From contig CAZTCR010000010.1 of the NCBI GenBank assembly GCA_964612185.1, positions 1 to 64,000 on the forward strand: DNA of 64,000 nucleotides, in the 5' to 3' direction. The notes under the pieces are model-generated. The model was not told the origin of the DNA and made no database searches. It worked only from the letters and a program-made list of their open reading frames with translations. Shown here one piece after another: positions 16,879 to 25,540 of the stretch (positions are counted from its first letter, which is position 1; each line of letters begins with the position of its first letter). A program made the position numbers and the translations under genes. This stretch comes from UBA1447 sp964612185 (GTDB lineage Bacteria > Bacillota > Clostridia > Oscillospirales > Acutalibacteraceae).

Positions 16879-18220
16879 TGTTTTCTTCAGCAAGCATTGT
16901 TTTAGCAAGCCTCATGTATTGAACGAGCGGGATGCCCGACGGACAGGCGTACGAACAGCTGCCGCACTCCATGCAAACCGTGACTCCTGTTTGCTTGATT
17001 TTTTCGACATCTTTGGCCTTGGCGAACCGGGCAATGAGCGTGGGCATCAGGTTAACCGGGCAAACATTCGCGCAGCGCCCGCACCGGATACAGTCGCGCT
17101 CCCTTTTGACCTTGTAAGTATTTGCGGACAGCGCGAGGATGGCGTTGTTTTGCTTTAAAACCGGCAAATCGGTGCCGATAATCGCGAGCCCCATCATTGG
17201 GCCGCCCGTGATGATTTTGTACGGTTCAGTCTTAAACCCGCCGCAAAAATCGATGACATCCCCGATATTTGTACCAATGGCAACACGCACATTTTTGGGC
17301 TGTGCGATGGCGGAACCGTCCACCGTCATCGAACGGCTGACCAGCGGCTTGCCGCTTTTCAGGTAGCGGGCGATAAAGGCTACACTTGCCACATTCATTA
17401 CCAGGCAGCCGACATCCGACGGCAGTTTGCCGGGCGGAACCTTGCGTCCCGTTGCGGCTTGCACCATCACTTTTTCAGCCCCTTGCGGGTAACGGGATTT
17501 AAGGACCATGAGCTTGATGGAGTCATCCGTGTCGCAGCTGTTATCGGCTATTTTCTTCAGCTCCGCAATCGCGTCGGGCTTATTGTCTTCCACAGCGATA
17601 ATGACCGTCTTGATGCCGAGGAGATCTTTGAGTATGCACACGCCGGAGAGAATGTCCCAGGAGTTTTCCAGACATTCGCGGTAATCCACCGTGATATACG
17701 GCTCGCATTCCGCGACATTAACAATCAGCGTGTCCACATTTTTGTCCGGCGGGCTGTTGAGCTTAACATGCGCCGGAAAACCCGCGCCCCCCAGCCCGAC
17801 AAGGCCTGATGCGCGCACCGCTTTGATTAAATCATCCCTGGTCTCCACCTTTGGCGGCTCAAGGCCTTCATACAGCCTCATTTCGCCGTCGGACTCGATG
17901 GTGATGCTTTGGGAAATCACGCCGTTTGGCAGGACAGTTTCACCGATTGCCGTCACCTTGCCGGACACGGAGGCGTGTATCGGCGCGCTGACATATTTTT
18001 CGCTGTCGGCAATCAGCTGCCCCACAGCGACTGTGTCGCCGACTTGGACAACGGGTACGCACGGGGAGCCGATATGCTGCTGCATGGGCAGCACAACCTT
18101 GCCGGGTGCGGGCATGCGCTCAACGGGCATTTCTGCCGTGTTTTTATTGTGCGCGACCGGAACACCGCCATGCACCTTGGCAGCCGATTTCAGCACGCCG
18201 TTTGGTTTGGTCTTTTTCAT
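16868..18220 (-). CDS. rnfC: Rnf complex subunit RnfC
   Basis: A 450-residue NAD-binding subunit. It begins with the HGGVP motif, has GLGGAGFPAHVKL (nucleotide/FMN site) near residue 140, and two [4Fe-4S] motifs near the C-terminus, CIRCGRCANVCP and CMECGSCSYACP. The ATG at 18220 is preferred. A GTG nine bases earlier (18229) is possible, because GGGAGGG sits 3 or 12 bases before the alternatives. The family usually has about 430-450 residues. Confidence 0.95.
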   Translation of the reverse strand: MKKTKPNGVLKSAAKVHGGVPVAHNKNTAEMPVERMPAPGKVVLPMQQHIGSPCVPVVQVGDTVAVGQLIADSEKYVSAPIHASVSGKVTAIGETVLPNGVISQSITIESDGEMRLYEGLEPPKVETRDDLIKAVRASGLVGLGGAGFPAHVKLNSPPDKNVDTLIVNVAECEPYITVDYRECLENSWDILSGVCILKDLLGIKTVIIAVEDNKPDAIAELKKIADNSCDTDDSIKLMVLKSRYPQGAEKVMVQAATGRKVPPGKLPSDVGCLVMNVASVAFIARYLKSGKPLVSRSMTVDGSAIAQPKNVRVAIGTNIGDVIDFCGGFKTEPYKIITGGPMMGLAIIGTDLPVLKQNNAILALSANTYKVKRERDCIRCGRCANVCPVNLMPTLIARFAKAKDVEKIKQTGVTVCMECGSCSYACPSGIPLVQYMRLAKTMLAEENTKA

Positions 18221-18246
18221 CTGAAACACCGCCCTCCCATAGTTGA

Positions 18247-18282
18247 GATTTGAAAAACTTTTTTCAAACTTTCATCTCCAGT
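18247..18282 (-). other. A/T-rich hairpin before rnfC
   Basis: GAGATTTGAAAAA and TTTTTCAAACTTTCATCTC-type arms pair imperfectly in the 77-base gap between the Gx transporter gene and rnfC. It could attenuate or protect the downstream rnf message. Confidence 0.4.
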
Positions 18283-18297
18283 CGAAATTGGTTTGAT

Positions 18298-18825
18298 TTA
18301 TACAAAAAAACTGCTTTGCCTGTCAAGCGCCGGCATAACAGTTTTTAGAACCGTGCCGGTAACCAGTCCGGTAATAATCGCGAAGAACAGGAGCAGCGGC
18401 GCGTAACCCAATACCGTTGTTGTGCCAAGGAGCATCACTGCCGCCAACAGCTGGCCAAAGTTGTGCGCGACTGCCGCCGCGACGGATATACCGGCGATAC
18501 CAAACGGCCTGCCGTGCAAACGCAGCAGCCCGAACATCACCAGTGTGCTCAGCAAGCCGCCCGCGATACTCATCAGGAAAGCAGCCGGACCCCTGGTCAG
18601 CCCTGCGAAAACTGCCTTGATAACCGTTATATAAACCGCCTCGCCCAAACCCATGGATGAAACGGCGTACATCGTCACGATGTTGGAAAAACCCGGTTTC
18701 GCGCCCGGCGGCAAGCCGGGCAGGGCGGGAATCAGGTTTTCCAAAAAAGATAAGGCAAGCGCCTGCGCGCCTAAAATACCAAGCAACGCTATTCGTTTTG
18801 TAATGCTCGGTGCTGTTGAGGACAT
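18298..18825 (-). CDS. Gx transporter family membrane protein (HepS1-like)
   Basis: A 175-residue membrane protein with five to six hydrophobic segments. LLGILGAQALALSFLENLIP and PPGAKPGFSNIVTMYA, then FAGLTRGPAAFLMSIAGG, are hallmarks of the family annotated as Gx transporter or heptaprenyl diphosphate synthase component I. The family is known to recur near ApbE and NusG-II genes in flavinylated redox loci. The start at 18825 is set by GGAG six to ten bases upstream; an upstream in-frame ATG at 18897 lies in repeat sequence and is rejected. A role in importing a flavin or quinone-related component is speculative. Confidence 0.82.
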   Translation of the reverse strand: MSSTAPSITKRIALLGILGAQALALSFLENLIPALPGLPPGAKPGFSNIVTMYAVSSMGLGEAVYITVIKAVFAGLTRGPAAFLMSIAGGLLSTLVMFGLLRLHGRPFGIAGISVAAAVAHNFGQLLAAVMLLGTTTVLGYAPLLLFFAIITGLVTGTVLKTVMPALDRQSSFFV

Positions 18826-18868
18826 ATTTACTCCTATTTTTTTATGGATAACAATTGAATTGTGAAGC

Positions 18869-18951
18869 TTAGCAATTGGTGAGCGATAGGTTAGCAATAG
18901 GTTAACAATCGTTCAACGATTGCTCAGCAACCGCTCAGCTAATGCTCTGCC
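18869..18951. repeat. 11-bp-unit inverted repeat element, copy 2
   Basis: Consecutive units read TTAGCAATTGG, TGAGCGATAGG, TTAGCAATAGG and TTAACAATCG, then in opposite sense TTCAACGATTG, CTCAGCAACCG, CTCAGCTAATG and CTCTGCC. The period is 11 bases throughout except one 10-base unit at the turning point. It lies inside the apbE-to-rnf operon, between the NusG-II gene and the Gx gene, so it would be transcribed as a long imperfect hairpin. Confidence 0.85.
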
Positions 18952-18953
18952 AC

Positions 18954-19337
18954 TCAGTATGTGATCACATCCGGCTCTTTCTCACCCTTCGCCCCGCCCG
19001 TTAGGGTGATGACGGTTTTTGCGGGCAGACAGGCCGCTGTTTGCCCGCGGCGCGTGAGCATGCCGGCGTTGACGCAGAGTTTATCCGGACAATCGGATTC
19101 AATATAGCCGATGGCGCCTTTTTTTACCCGGATGACCGATGTCAGGCTGCCGTCAAGTTTGATCGTATAGGCGCCTTCCACCTTGCTCAAATCAATCCGG
19201 TGGATTTCCGTACCGTTTTTCCAAACAACCGCGTTGAGGCTTCCGCGTGCAGTGAACCTCGGCAGAAACAGCAAGGCGCACACGACGCAAAAAAACAGAA
19301 TCAGCAGCAGATCCGCTTTTTTAAAAAGTCTTTTCAT
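18954..19337 (-). CDS. NusG domain II-containing membrane-anchored protein
   Basis: A 127-residue protein with one N-terminal membrane helix (10-28) and an extracytoplasmic NusG-II-like beta domain. DCPDKLCVNAG and TAACLPAK carry three conserved cysteines. Such proteins are commonly found with ApbE, FMN-binding and Gx genes. It overlaps the apbE stop by four bases. It is likely a partner for a flavinylated protein or electron shuttle (inference). Confidence 0.83.
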   Translation of the reverse strand: MKRLFKKADLLLILFFCVVCALLFLPRFTARGSLNAVVWKNGTEIHRIDLSKVEGAYTIKLDGSLTSVIRVKKGAIGYIESDCPDKLCVNAGMLTRRGQTAACLPAKTVITLTGGAKGEKEPDVITY

Positions 19338-20383
19338 CGCGCCGCTCCTGTTGAAGCAAGTGAAAACTCGCTGTCTGTGATCTCAAATTTATCCGCAAGC
19401 CCGGCGGTTACACGGACGGTATTGTCATTGGCGATAAAAATGGCTTCGGCTTTATATTCCTCAAGCAGCGGCAGGCTTTTTTCGTAACCCAACACAAAGC
19501 AAGCGGTGGACAGCGCGTCAGCTGTCAGGCCGGAACCGCACACTACGGTAACACTTGTCAAACCGCTGTCCGCCGGGTAACCGGTAGCAGGATTGAGAAT
19601 GTGATGGTAAAGCGTGTCCCCCACAGTAAAAAACTTTTCATAATTGCCGGATGTTGATATAAAGCAGTCTTTCAATGTGAGTACGCCCATATAGTCGTTT
19701 GCGCCGCCGAGCGGGCTGCGGATGCCGACACGGACATCTTTGCCTTTGCCGTACAATAAAATGCTGCCGCCAACACTGACGACAGCCGATTTTATTTTGC
19801 TTTGTGCCAGTATTTTGGCAGCTTCATCGCAGGCAATACCCTTGCCGACAGCGCCCATATCCAGGCTTTGCCCCTCGCCAATGGCAATGGTGTTGCCGGA
19901 CACTGTTATTTTGCTCCAACCGACGCCTCCGAGCAGCGCGTCAATTTCGTTTTGCGCGGGCAAGCGCTGATTCTCTCCGCCGATGTCCCACAAGGCGGTC
20001 AGCTTCCCAACGGTTATATCAACTGCCCCGGCGCTGCTTTGACAAATGTCCAGCGTTTGACGGATCCATCCGGCCGTATTTTCACCGGGTGTATAACTGC
20101 TGCCCGCCGCTTTGTTAATTTTTGCGATGTCGGAATCCGCAATCCGCCACGACAGGTATTTGTATTCCAGGTTGTTGATGTTTTTTACAATCTTATCTGC
20201 CGTTTCCTCGGCTCCGTTGCCTTTAAGTGTCTGTGTGACAACGGTACCCATGGCCAGTTCGCTGTTCGTAAACTCGGGGACATTGACGACGGCATCATAA
20301 ACAAACAAACCGGTCAACGCGGCAATCGCCGCGCAAGCGGCGAGGATGCCCCATTTGCTTTTGTTCTTTCCGTTTGACGCCAA
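19334..20383 (-). CDS. apbE: FAD:protein FMN transferase ApbE
   Basis: A 349-residue flavin transferase that cuts FAD and attaches FMN to threonine in target proteins, here most likely RnfG and RnfD. It has a single N-terminal membrane anchor (about 10-32) and ELAMGTVVTQTL, DMGAVGKGIACDEAA, VSVGGSILLYG and HHILNPATGYP motifs. The start is a TTG at 20383 with GGGGTGG a few bases upstream; no better ATG is present. It is the first gene of the minus-strand run leading into rnf. Confidence 0.93.
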   Translation of the reverse strand: MASNGKNKSKWGILAACAAIAALTGLFVYDAVVNVPEFTNSELAMGTVVTQTLKGNGAEETADKIVKNINNLEYKYLSWRIADSDIAKINKAAGSSYTPGENTAGWIRQTLDICQSSAGAVDITVGKLTALWDIGGENQRLPAQNEIDALLGGVGWSKITVSGNTIAIGEGQSLDMGAVGKGIACDEAAKILAQSKIKSAVVSVGGSILLYGKGKDVRVGIRSPLGGANDYMGVLTLKDCFISTSGNYEKFFTVGDTLYHHILNPATGYPADSGLTSVTVVCGSGLTADALSTACFVLGYEKSLPLLEEYKAEAIFIANDNTVRVTAGLADKFEITDSEFSLASTGAAR

Positions 20384-20425
20384 AGTGCCACCCCGTTTAA
20401 ACTATAGCTCAAATCGCTCTAAAAT

Positions 20426-20454
20426 ATTGTATACTTATAGAGGGCGATATGCAA
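20426..20454 (-). promoter_or_regulatory. Promoter for apbE-NusGII-Gx-rnfCDGEAB
   Basis: On the minus strand, TTGCAT (20449-20454) and TACAAT (20426-20431) are 17 bases apart, ending 42 bases before the apbE start codon. The match is good but not perfect. Intergenic gaps downstream are small, so one transcript could cover all nine genes. Confidence 0.6.
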
Positions 20455-20602
20455 GGATTCTTTGCCGTAAAAATTTATAAAAATAGGATAAAATTTTGCG
20501 GAAATATGTTATAATTTCAATGGATTGATTCAGACATACCGCTTTTGATTATCCGCACTGCGAAGTTCCTCGCAACCCGGTAAAAAACGAGAGGTGAACA
20601 AC

Positions 20603-21718
20603 ATGGATTTTAACTTTTTTATGCCGGTAAAGCTTGTCAGCGGCAAAAACACCGTAGCCGGCAATTCAGCCTTGCTCAAACCGTTGGGCGGCCGCTGTCT
20701 GATTGTCACGGGCGCATCCTCCGCGCGCCTGAGCGGCGCGCTGGATGACATCATTGCCGCGCTGCAAAAAGAAGGGATTGCTTACGATATTTTTGACGGT
20801 ATCGGTCAAAATCCGCTGATTTCCGCTTGTCACTCAGCGGGCGCACAAGCAAGGGCTTTCGAAGCGGATTTTATCGTCGGCATCGGCGGCGGTTCCCCGC
20901 TGGATGCGGCAAAGGCCGTCGCGATTTACGCAACGAACGCCGATTTGCAGCCAATGGATATCTATAAGCGCGTCTATAAAAACGCGCCGCTGCCGCTTGT
21001 TTTAATCGGCACCACAGCCGGGACGGGCAGCGAGGTAACGGGTGTTTCCGTGCTGACGGTGGACGAAACCGGGCGCAAAAAGAGCATTGTGGGTCCGGAC
21101 TGCTATGCGAAAATCGCGTTTGCGGACCCCAAATACACTTACTCCCTACCCTACGATATCACCGTTTCAACCGGACTCGATGCTTTCAGCCACGGGGTGG
21201 AAGCCTGGTTTACGCCCAAGTGCACCGGAATTTCAAAATGTTTCGCCGTCAAGGGCATCCCGATGCTCTGGTCAGCACTAAAAACATTGCACTTATCTTA
21301 TGAACTGCCTGCAAAACCGGTAAGAGATGAACTGTATTTCGGCTCTCTTTACACGGGGCTTGCCATCAACGCCTGCGGCACCGCGTTTCCGCACCCGCTC
21401 GGTTACATTCTGACCGAAAATTACGGTGTGCCCCACGGTAAAGCGTGCGCGATGTTTTTGCCGCCGTTTCTCCGGCGGGCGCATAAGTACGAGCCGCAAA
21501 AACTGGCGGAACTGCTTGCGTTGCTGCAAACCGATTTGGAAACCTTGTGCAAAGCAATCGCCGGGCAGATCGGCCTGCCGAACATACACATCACACAGGG
21601 GCAGGCAACCCAGTATGCGGAAAGATGGGTGGCGGAATCCCCACGGAACTTTGACAGCTCGCCCGGCGGGCTGACAGTGAACGAAGCCCGCGAGCTTTTG
21701 GCCAACATCAACAACTGA
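20603..21718 (+). CDS. Iron-containing alcohol dehydrogenase
   Basis: A 371-residue group III dehydrogenase. It has GGGSPLDAAKAVA (NAD binding), TTAGTGSEVTG, and the metal ligands in DAFSHGVEAW and AFPHPLGYILTENYGVPHG. The start at 20603 follows GAGAGG by eight bases; an in-frame GTG at 20594 is too close to that site. It likely reduces an aldehyde or ketone with NAD(P)H; substrate unknown. It stands alone, with a hairpin terminator after it. Confidence 0.92.
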   Translation: MDFNFFMPVKLVSGKNTVAGNSALLKPLGGRCLIVTGASSARLSGALDDIIAALQKEGIAYDIFDGIGQNPLISACHSAGAQARAFEADFIVGIGGGSPLDAAKAVAIYATNADLQPMDIYKRVYKNAPLPLVLIGTTAGTGSEVTGVSVLTVDETGRKKSIVGPDCYAKIAFADPKYTYSLPYDITVSTGLDAFSHGVEAWFTPKCTGISKCFAVKGIPMLWSALKTLHLSYELPAKPVRDELYFGSLYTGLAINACGTAFPHPLGYILTENYGVPHGKACAMFLPPFLRRAHKYEPQKLAELLALLQTDLETLCKAIAGQIGLPNIHITQGQATQYAERWVAESPRNFDSSPGGLTVNEARELLANINN

Positions 21719-21736
21719 TTGCCGGATAACCAACCG

Positions 21737-21778
21737 GAGCTGTGCGCCGTGCTTTTGCGGCAGCACGGCTCTTTTTTT
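21737..21778 (+). terminator. Terminator after the alcohol dehydrogenase
   Basis: GAGCTGTGC... pairs with GCACGGCTC (one G-U pair) and is followed by seven T, 20 bases past the stop codon. Confidence 0.8.
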
Positions 21779-21872
21779 ATCCAGCAAAGCTATTGCGGGA
21801 AAACGCAAAAGAATAAGAGAAAAACGGCGAATATCCGCGCTAAATTAAAAATTCAAAGCAAAGTAGTTGATA

Positions 21873-21889
21873 TTGACCTTCTCTGACCT
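21873..21889 (-). promoter_or_regulatory. Second, inverted CtsR-like operator
   Basis: Read on the minus strand, AGGTCAGAGAAGGTCAA shows two GGTCA half-sites with the same spacing as the consensus RGTCAAANANRGTCAAA, differing at a few positions. It lies just upstream of and touching the -35 element of the ctsR promoter. Confidence 0.55.
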
Positions 21890-21918
21890 TTGACGGGATT
21901 CTGTGTGTGGGATATAAT
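21890..21918 (+). promoter_or_regulatory. Promoter of the ctsR-clp operon
   Basis: TTGACG (21890-21895) and TATAAT (21913-21918) are 17 bases apart: a near-perfect sigma-A promoter, 50 bases before the ctsR start. Confidence 0.88.
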
Positions 21919-21930
21919 GAACCGTAAGAA

Positions 21931-21947
21931 GGTCAAAGAAAGTCAAA
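21931..21947 (+). promoter_or_regulatory. CtsR operator
   Basis: GGTCAAAGAAAGTCAAA is a full match to the CtsR heptad repeat RGTCAAANANRGTCAAA. Placed right after the -10 element, it should block initiation when CtsR is bound and release it on heat or protein stress. Confidence 0.92.
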
Positions 21948-21969
21948 GACTAAAAAGGGGCTGATTAAA

Positions 21970-22416
21970 ATGAACCTCAGCAGCAGTATTACACAGCTGA
22001 TCATGGAAATGCTCGAGCGCGATGGTTATACCGAGATTCAGCGCAACGAGCTGGCCCAGCGACTGGGCTGTGTGCCCAGCCAAATCAACTATGTAATCGC
22101 TTCGCGCTTCACGCCCGAGCAGGGTTATATTGTCGAAAGCCGCAGGGGCGGCGGGGGATATATCAGAATCAGCCGGGTGAAGCTGGACAGGGGCGGGGTC
22201 CTCATGCATGTCATCAACACCGTCGGCACAAGTTTGGATGAAAAAACCTGCCGGGCGCATATCCTCAACCTCAGCCACCAAAAAATCCTTGACCAGGTAA
22301 CCGCGAGACTTATGCTCACCGCGACTTCGGACAGTTCGCTGCGGCTGCATCCGGCCGAGAACAGGGACAAAACCAGAGCGGTGCTGTTTAAAAATATGCT
22401 GTTAACGGTTACCTGA
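21970..22416 (+). CDS. ctsR: Transcriptional repressor CtsR
   Basis: A 148-residue repressor of clp genes. The helix-turn-helix is in IQRNELAQRLGCVPSQINYVI and the wing has the hallmark RRGGGGYIRI, whose arginine is a known target of McsB phosphorylation. The C-terminal part is the usual heat-sensing and dimer region. The operator in its own promoter shows autoregulation. Family length is about 150. Confidence 0.95.
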   Translation: MNLSSSITQLIMEMLERDGYTEIQRNELAQRLGCVPSQINYVIASRFTPEQGYIVESRRGGGGYIRISRVKLDRGGVLMHVINTVGTSLDEKTCRAHILNLSHQKILDQVTARLMLTATSDSSLRLHPAENRDKTRAVLFKNMLLTVT

Positions 22417-22463
22417 AGGCTAATCAACAAGTACGATGAAAAACATATGGGAGGTGTTTATCC

Positions 22464-25019
22464 GTGAATATCGATAAATACACACAAAACGCGCAGTCGG
22501 CTATTATGGAAGCCCAAGCCATCGGCGTGCAGGAAGGGCACCAGCAGCTCGACGCGGAGCATCTACACCTTGCCCTCATGCGGCAGGAAGACGGGTTGAT
22601 CCCGCAACTGATTGGTTTGATGGGCTTTGATGCCGCGCGGATTTCCGCAGATGTACAGGCGGAACTGGACAAGCTGCCCAAAGTCAGCGGAGCGGGCGAG
22701 GGCGTTTATGCCGGCCGCCGGCTCAGTCAGCTGTTTACGGAAGCCGAGAAAATCGCCGCGAACTTCAAAGATGAGTATATCGGTGTGGAACATCTGTATC
22801 TGGCTTTGCTGGAAGAGAAAAACAGCCCTTCGGGTAAAATATTCAAAAAGTACGGTATCACAAAAGACGCGTTTCTCCAGGCGCTCACGAAGGTCAGGGG
22901 CAACCAGCGCATCACAAGCCAGAACCCCGAGGAAAACTATGACGCGCTTAACAAGTACGGCAGGGACCTCGTGAAACTCGCGCGTGAAGGCAAGCTGGAC
23001 CCGGTAATCGGCAGAGACCAGGAAATACGCCATACGGTGCAAATCCTTTCCAGACGAACCAAAAACAATCCTGTGCTCATCGGAGAACCGGGCGTTGGCA
23101 AGACCGCGGTTGTGGAAGGACTTGCCCAGCGTATCCTCAACGGTGATGTACCGGAGGGGTTAAAGGATAAGACCATATACGCCCTGGACATGGGCGCGCT
23201 GATTGCCGGCGCGAAGTACCGCGGCGAGTTTGAGGAGCGGCTTAAAACCGTACTCAATGAAATTGAAAAGTCGGAAGGCAGAATCATTCTGTTTATTGAT
23301 GAAATCCACAATATTGTCGGCGCGGGCAAAGCGGAAGGGTCTATGGATGCAGGCAACCTGCTCAAGCCCAAACTTGCCAGAGGCGAGCTGCACTGCATCG
23401 GCGCAACCACGCTTGATGAGTACCGCAAAAATATTGAAAAAGACGCTGCACTCGAACGGCGGTTTCAGAAAATTCTTATTGAACAGCCGACGGTAGAGGA
23501 TACGATATCCATCCTGCGCGGCTTGAAGGAACGCTTTGAGATTCACCACGGGGTGCGGATAACCGACGGCGCGCTGATTGCCTGCGCGACACTGTCGGAC
23601 CGGTACATCAGCGACCGCTTTTTGCCGGACAAGGCCATTGACCTGATGGATGAGGCGGCGTCTAAAATCCGGATGGAAATTGATTCCATGCCTGCTGAAC
23701 TTGACGAGAGCGCTCGTAAAATCATGCAGCTTGAAATCGAAAAACAGGCACTTGGCAAGGAAACCGACGCAAACTCCAAAATCCGGTTGGAAAACATTGA
23801 AAAGGAACTGTCGGAACTCAGGGAAAAAAACGCCGGTATGCGGGCGCAGTGGGAAAGTGAAAAACAGGCGATTACAAAACTGAAAGCAACCAAGCAAGAG
23901 GTGACCGATATCAAACTGCAAATCGAGGAAGCGGAGCGCGGCTACGATTTGGAGAAGCTGGCTAAACTGAAATACGGCACCCTGCCGGCGCTTGAGGCAA
24001 GACTGGAGCAGGAAAAACAGAGCCTCGAAAACGCGAAGGAAAAAAGCCTCCTCAAAGAAGAGGTAACCGAGGATGAGGTGGCGGAAATTGTATCAAAATG
24101 GACGGGGATTCCGGTGAGCCGTCTTGTGGAGGCGGAAAAGGAAAAACTGCTTCGGCTTGGCGAAGTGCTGCATGAGCGTGTGGTGGGGCAGGATGACGCG
24201 ATAACCGCGGTATCCCAAGCGGTTGTGCGGGCAAGAGCCGGGTTAAAAGATATCAACAGGCCGGTCGGTTCCTTTATTTTTCTCGGACCGACAGGCGTGG
24301 GCAAAACGGAACTCGCCAAGGCGCTGTCCGAAGCACTCTTTGACAGCGAGAAGAATATGATTCGTATCGATATGTCCGAGTATATGGAAAAACACGCGGT
24401 GTCGCGCCTGGTGGGAGCGCCGCCGGGATATGTCGGGTATGATGAGGGCGGGCAGTTGACCGAAGCGGTGCGCAGGCGGCCATACAGCGTTATTTTGTTT
24501 GATGAAATCGAAAAAGCGCATCCGGATGTTTTTAACATCCTGCTGCAGCTGCTTGATGACGGCCGGCTGACGGATAACCAGGGCAGAACCGTAGATTTTA
24601 AGAACACCATTGTTATTATGACCTCCAACATCGGCAGCGCGTACCTGATTGAGCATATCTCCCAAGACGGCGTTATTACCCAAGAGGTCAAGCAGCAGGT
24701 GGAGGATGAGGTAAAAAAATACTTCAGACCGGAGTTTATTAACCGGATCGATGACATCATTGTGTTCTCTCCGCTGACGCTCGCACAAATCACGCAAATC
24801 ATCGACATTTCACTGGCAGGTATCCGCGATAAGCTGGCGGAACAGAACATCAGCCTGGTGCTGACGGACGAAACAAAGAAGAAAATCGCAACCGAGGCTT
24901 ATTCACCGCTTTACGGCGCAAGACCGGTTAAAAGGTACCTGCAAAAGCACATTGAAACGGAAATCGCTATGCGAATTATCAGGGGAGAAGTAAGAGCCGG
25001 CCAACAAATCATTTTATAA
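22464..25019 (+). CDS. clpB: Disaggregase ClpB
   Basis: An 851-residue AAA+ chaperone that threads aggregated proteins with DnaK. It has a Clp N domain, Walker A GEPGVGKT near residue 207, the long ClpB-type middle coiled coil (about 400-525, rich in K/E), and Walker A GPTGVGKT near 608. No ClpP-docking LGF-type loop is seen in the second ring. The GTG start has GGGAGGTG seven bases before it. It lies between ctsR and mcsA, a place not occupied in the textbook ctsR-mcsA-mcsB-clpC operon, which puts ClpB under CtsR. Confidence 0.93.
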   Translation: MNIDKYTQNAQSAIMEAQAIGVQEGHQQLDAEHLHLALMRQEDGLIPQLIGLMGFDAARISADVQAELDKLPKVSGAGEGVYAGRRLSQLFTEAEKIAANFKDEYIGVEHLYLALLEEKNSPSGKIFKKYGITKDAFLQALTKVRGNQRITSQNPEENYDALNKYGRDLVKLAREGKLDPVIGRDQEIRHTVQILSRRTKNNPVLIGEPGVGKTAVVEGLAQRILNGDVPEGLKDKTIYALDMGALIAGAKYRGEFEERLKTVLNEIEKSEGRIILFIDEIHNIVGAGKAEGSMDAGNLLKPKLARGELHCIGATTLDEYRKNIEKDAALERRFQKILIEQPTVEDTISILRGLKERFEIHHGVRITDGALIACATLSDRYISDRFLPDKAIDLMDEAASKIRMEIDSMPAELDESARKIMQLEIEKQALGKETDANSKIRLENIEKELSELREKNAGMRAQWESEKQAITKLKATKQEVTDIKLQIEEAERGYDLEKLAKLKYGTLPALEARLEQEKQSLENAKEKSLLKEEVTEDEVAEIVSKWTGIPVSRLVEAEKEKLLRLGEVLHERVVGQDDAITAVSQAVVRARAGLKDINRPVGSFIFLGPTGVGKTELAKALSEALFDSEKNMIRIDMSEYMEKHAVSRLVGAPPGYVGYDEGGQLTEAVRRRPYSVILFDEIEKAHPDVFNILLQLLDDGRLTDNQGRTVDFKNTIVIMTSNIGSAYLIEHISQDGVITQEVKQQVEDEVKKYFRPEFINRIDDIIVFSPLTLAQITQIIDISLAGIRDKLAEQNISLVLTDETKKKIATEAYSPLYGARPVKRYLQKHIETEIAMRIIRGEVRAGQQIIL

Positions 25020-25039
25020 AAAGGGAGGCAATCACTGTT

Positions 25040-25540
25040 ATGTTATGCCAAAACTGTGAAAGAAACGACGCGACAACCCACATCAAAAAGGTTGTCAACG
25101 GCGAAACGGCCGAAACACACCTTTGCGCGGACTGCGCCGCGCACCTTGGCTACGGGGACTTTTTCTCCGGATTCGGATTGAACTTAGGTGAAATATTCGG
25201 CTCGTTCGCGGGCGCGCTGCCTGCCGCGGGGGATAGCAAGGTTATCAGATGCCCGAAATGCGGCTGTTCTTTTGAAGATATCGCGCGTGAAGGCAAGCTG
25301 GGCTGCGCGGAATGTTACACCACCTTTTACGACAAACTTCTGCCGTCCCTGCAGCGCATTCACGGCAGAATTCAGCACAGCGGCAAGGTTTCCGAAACAG
25401 CGGGAGAAGAAAATAAAAAAGCAAGCCGCCTGGAGCAGCTTCGGGAAGAACTCTCCACAGCCGTGGCAGAGCAAAACTTTGAACTGGCCGCCAAAATACG
25501 GGACGAAATCCGGGCAATCGAAAAGGAGGGTCAAGCATGA
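25040..25540 (+). CDS. mcsA: McsA, zinc-binding activator of McsB
   Basis: A 166-residue protein. CxxC pairs lie in MLCQNCE, LCADCA, IRCPKCGCSF and LGCAECY, giving two zinc sites. A C-terminal UVR-type helix pair (about 130-165: LEQLREELSTAVAEQNFELAAKIRDEI) fits interaction with ClpC or McsB. Its stop overlaps the mcsB start by four bases, so the two are likely made in a fixed ratio. Confidence 0.93.
   Translation: MLCQNCERNDATTHIKKVVNGETAETHLCADCAAHLGYGDFFSGFGLNLGEIFGSFAGALPAAGDSKVIRCPKCGCSFEDIAREGKLGCAECYTTFYDKLLPSLQRIHGRIQHSGKVSETAGEENKKASRLEQLREELSTAVAEQNFELAAKIRDEIRAIEKEGQA

Noticed and set aside
18826..18897. In-frame N-terminal extension of the Gx transporter
   Set aside because: It lies in repeat copy 2 and lacks a ribosome site; GGAG before 18825 is better.
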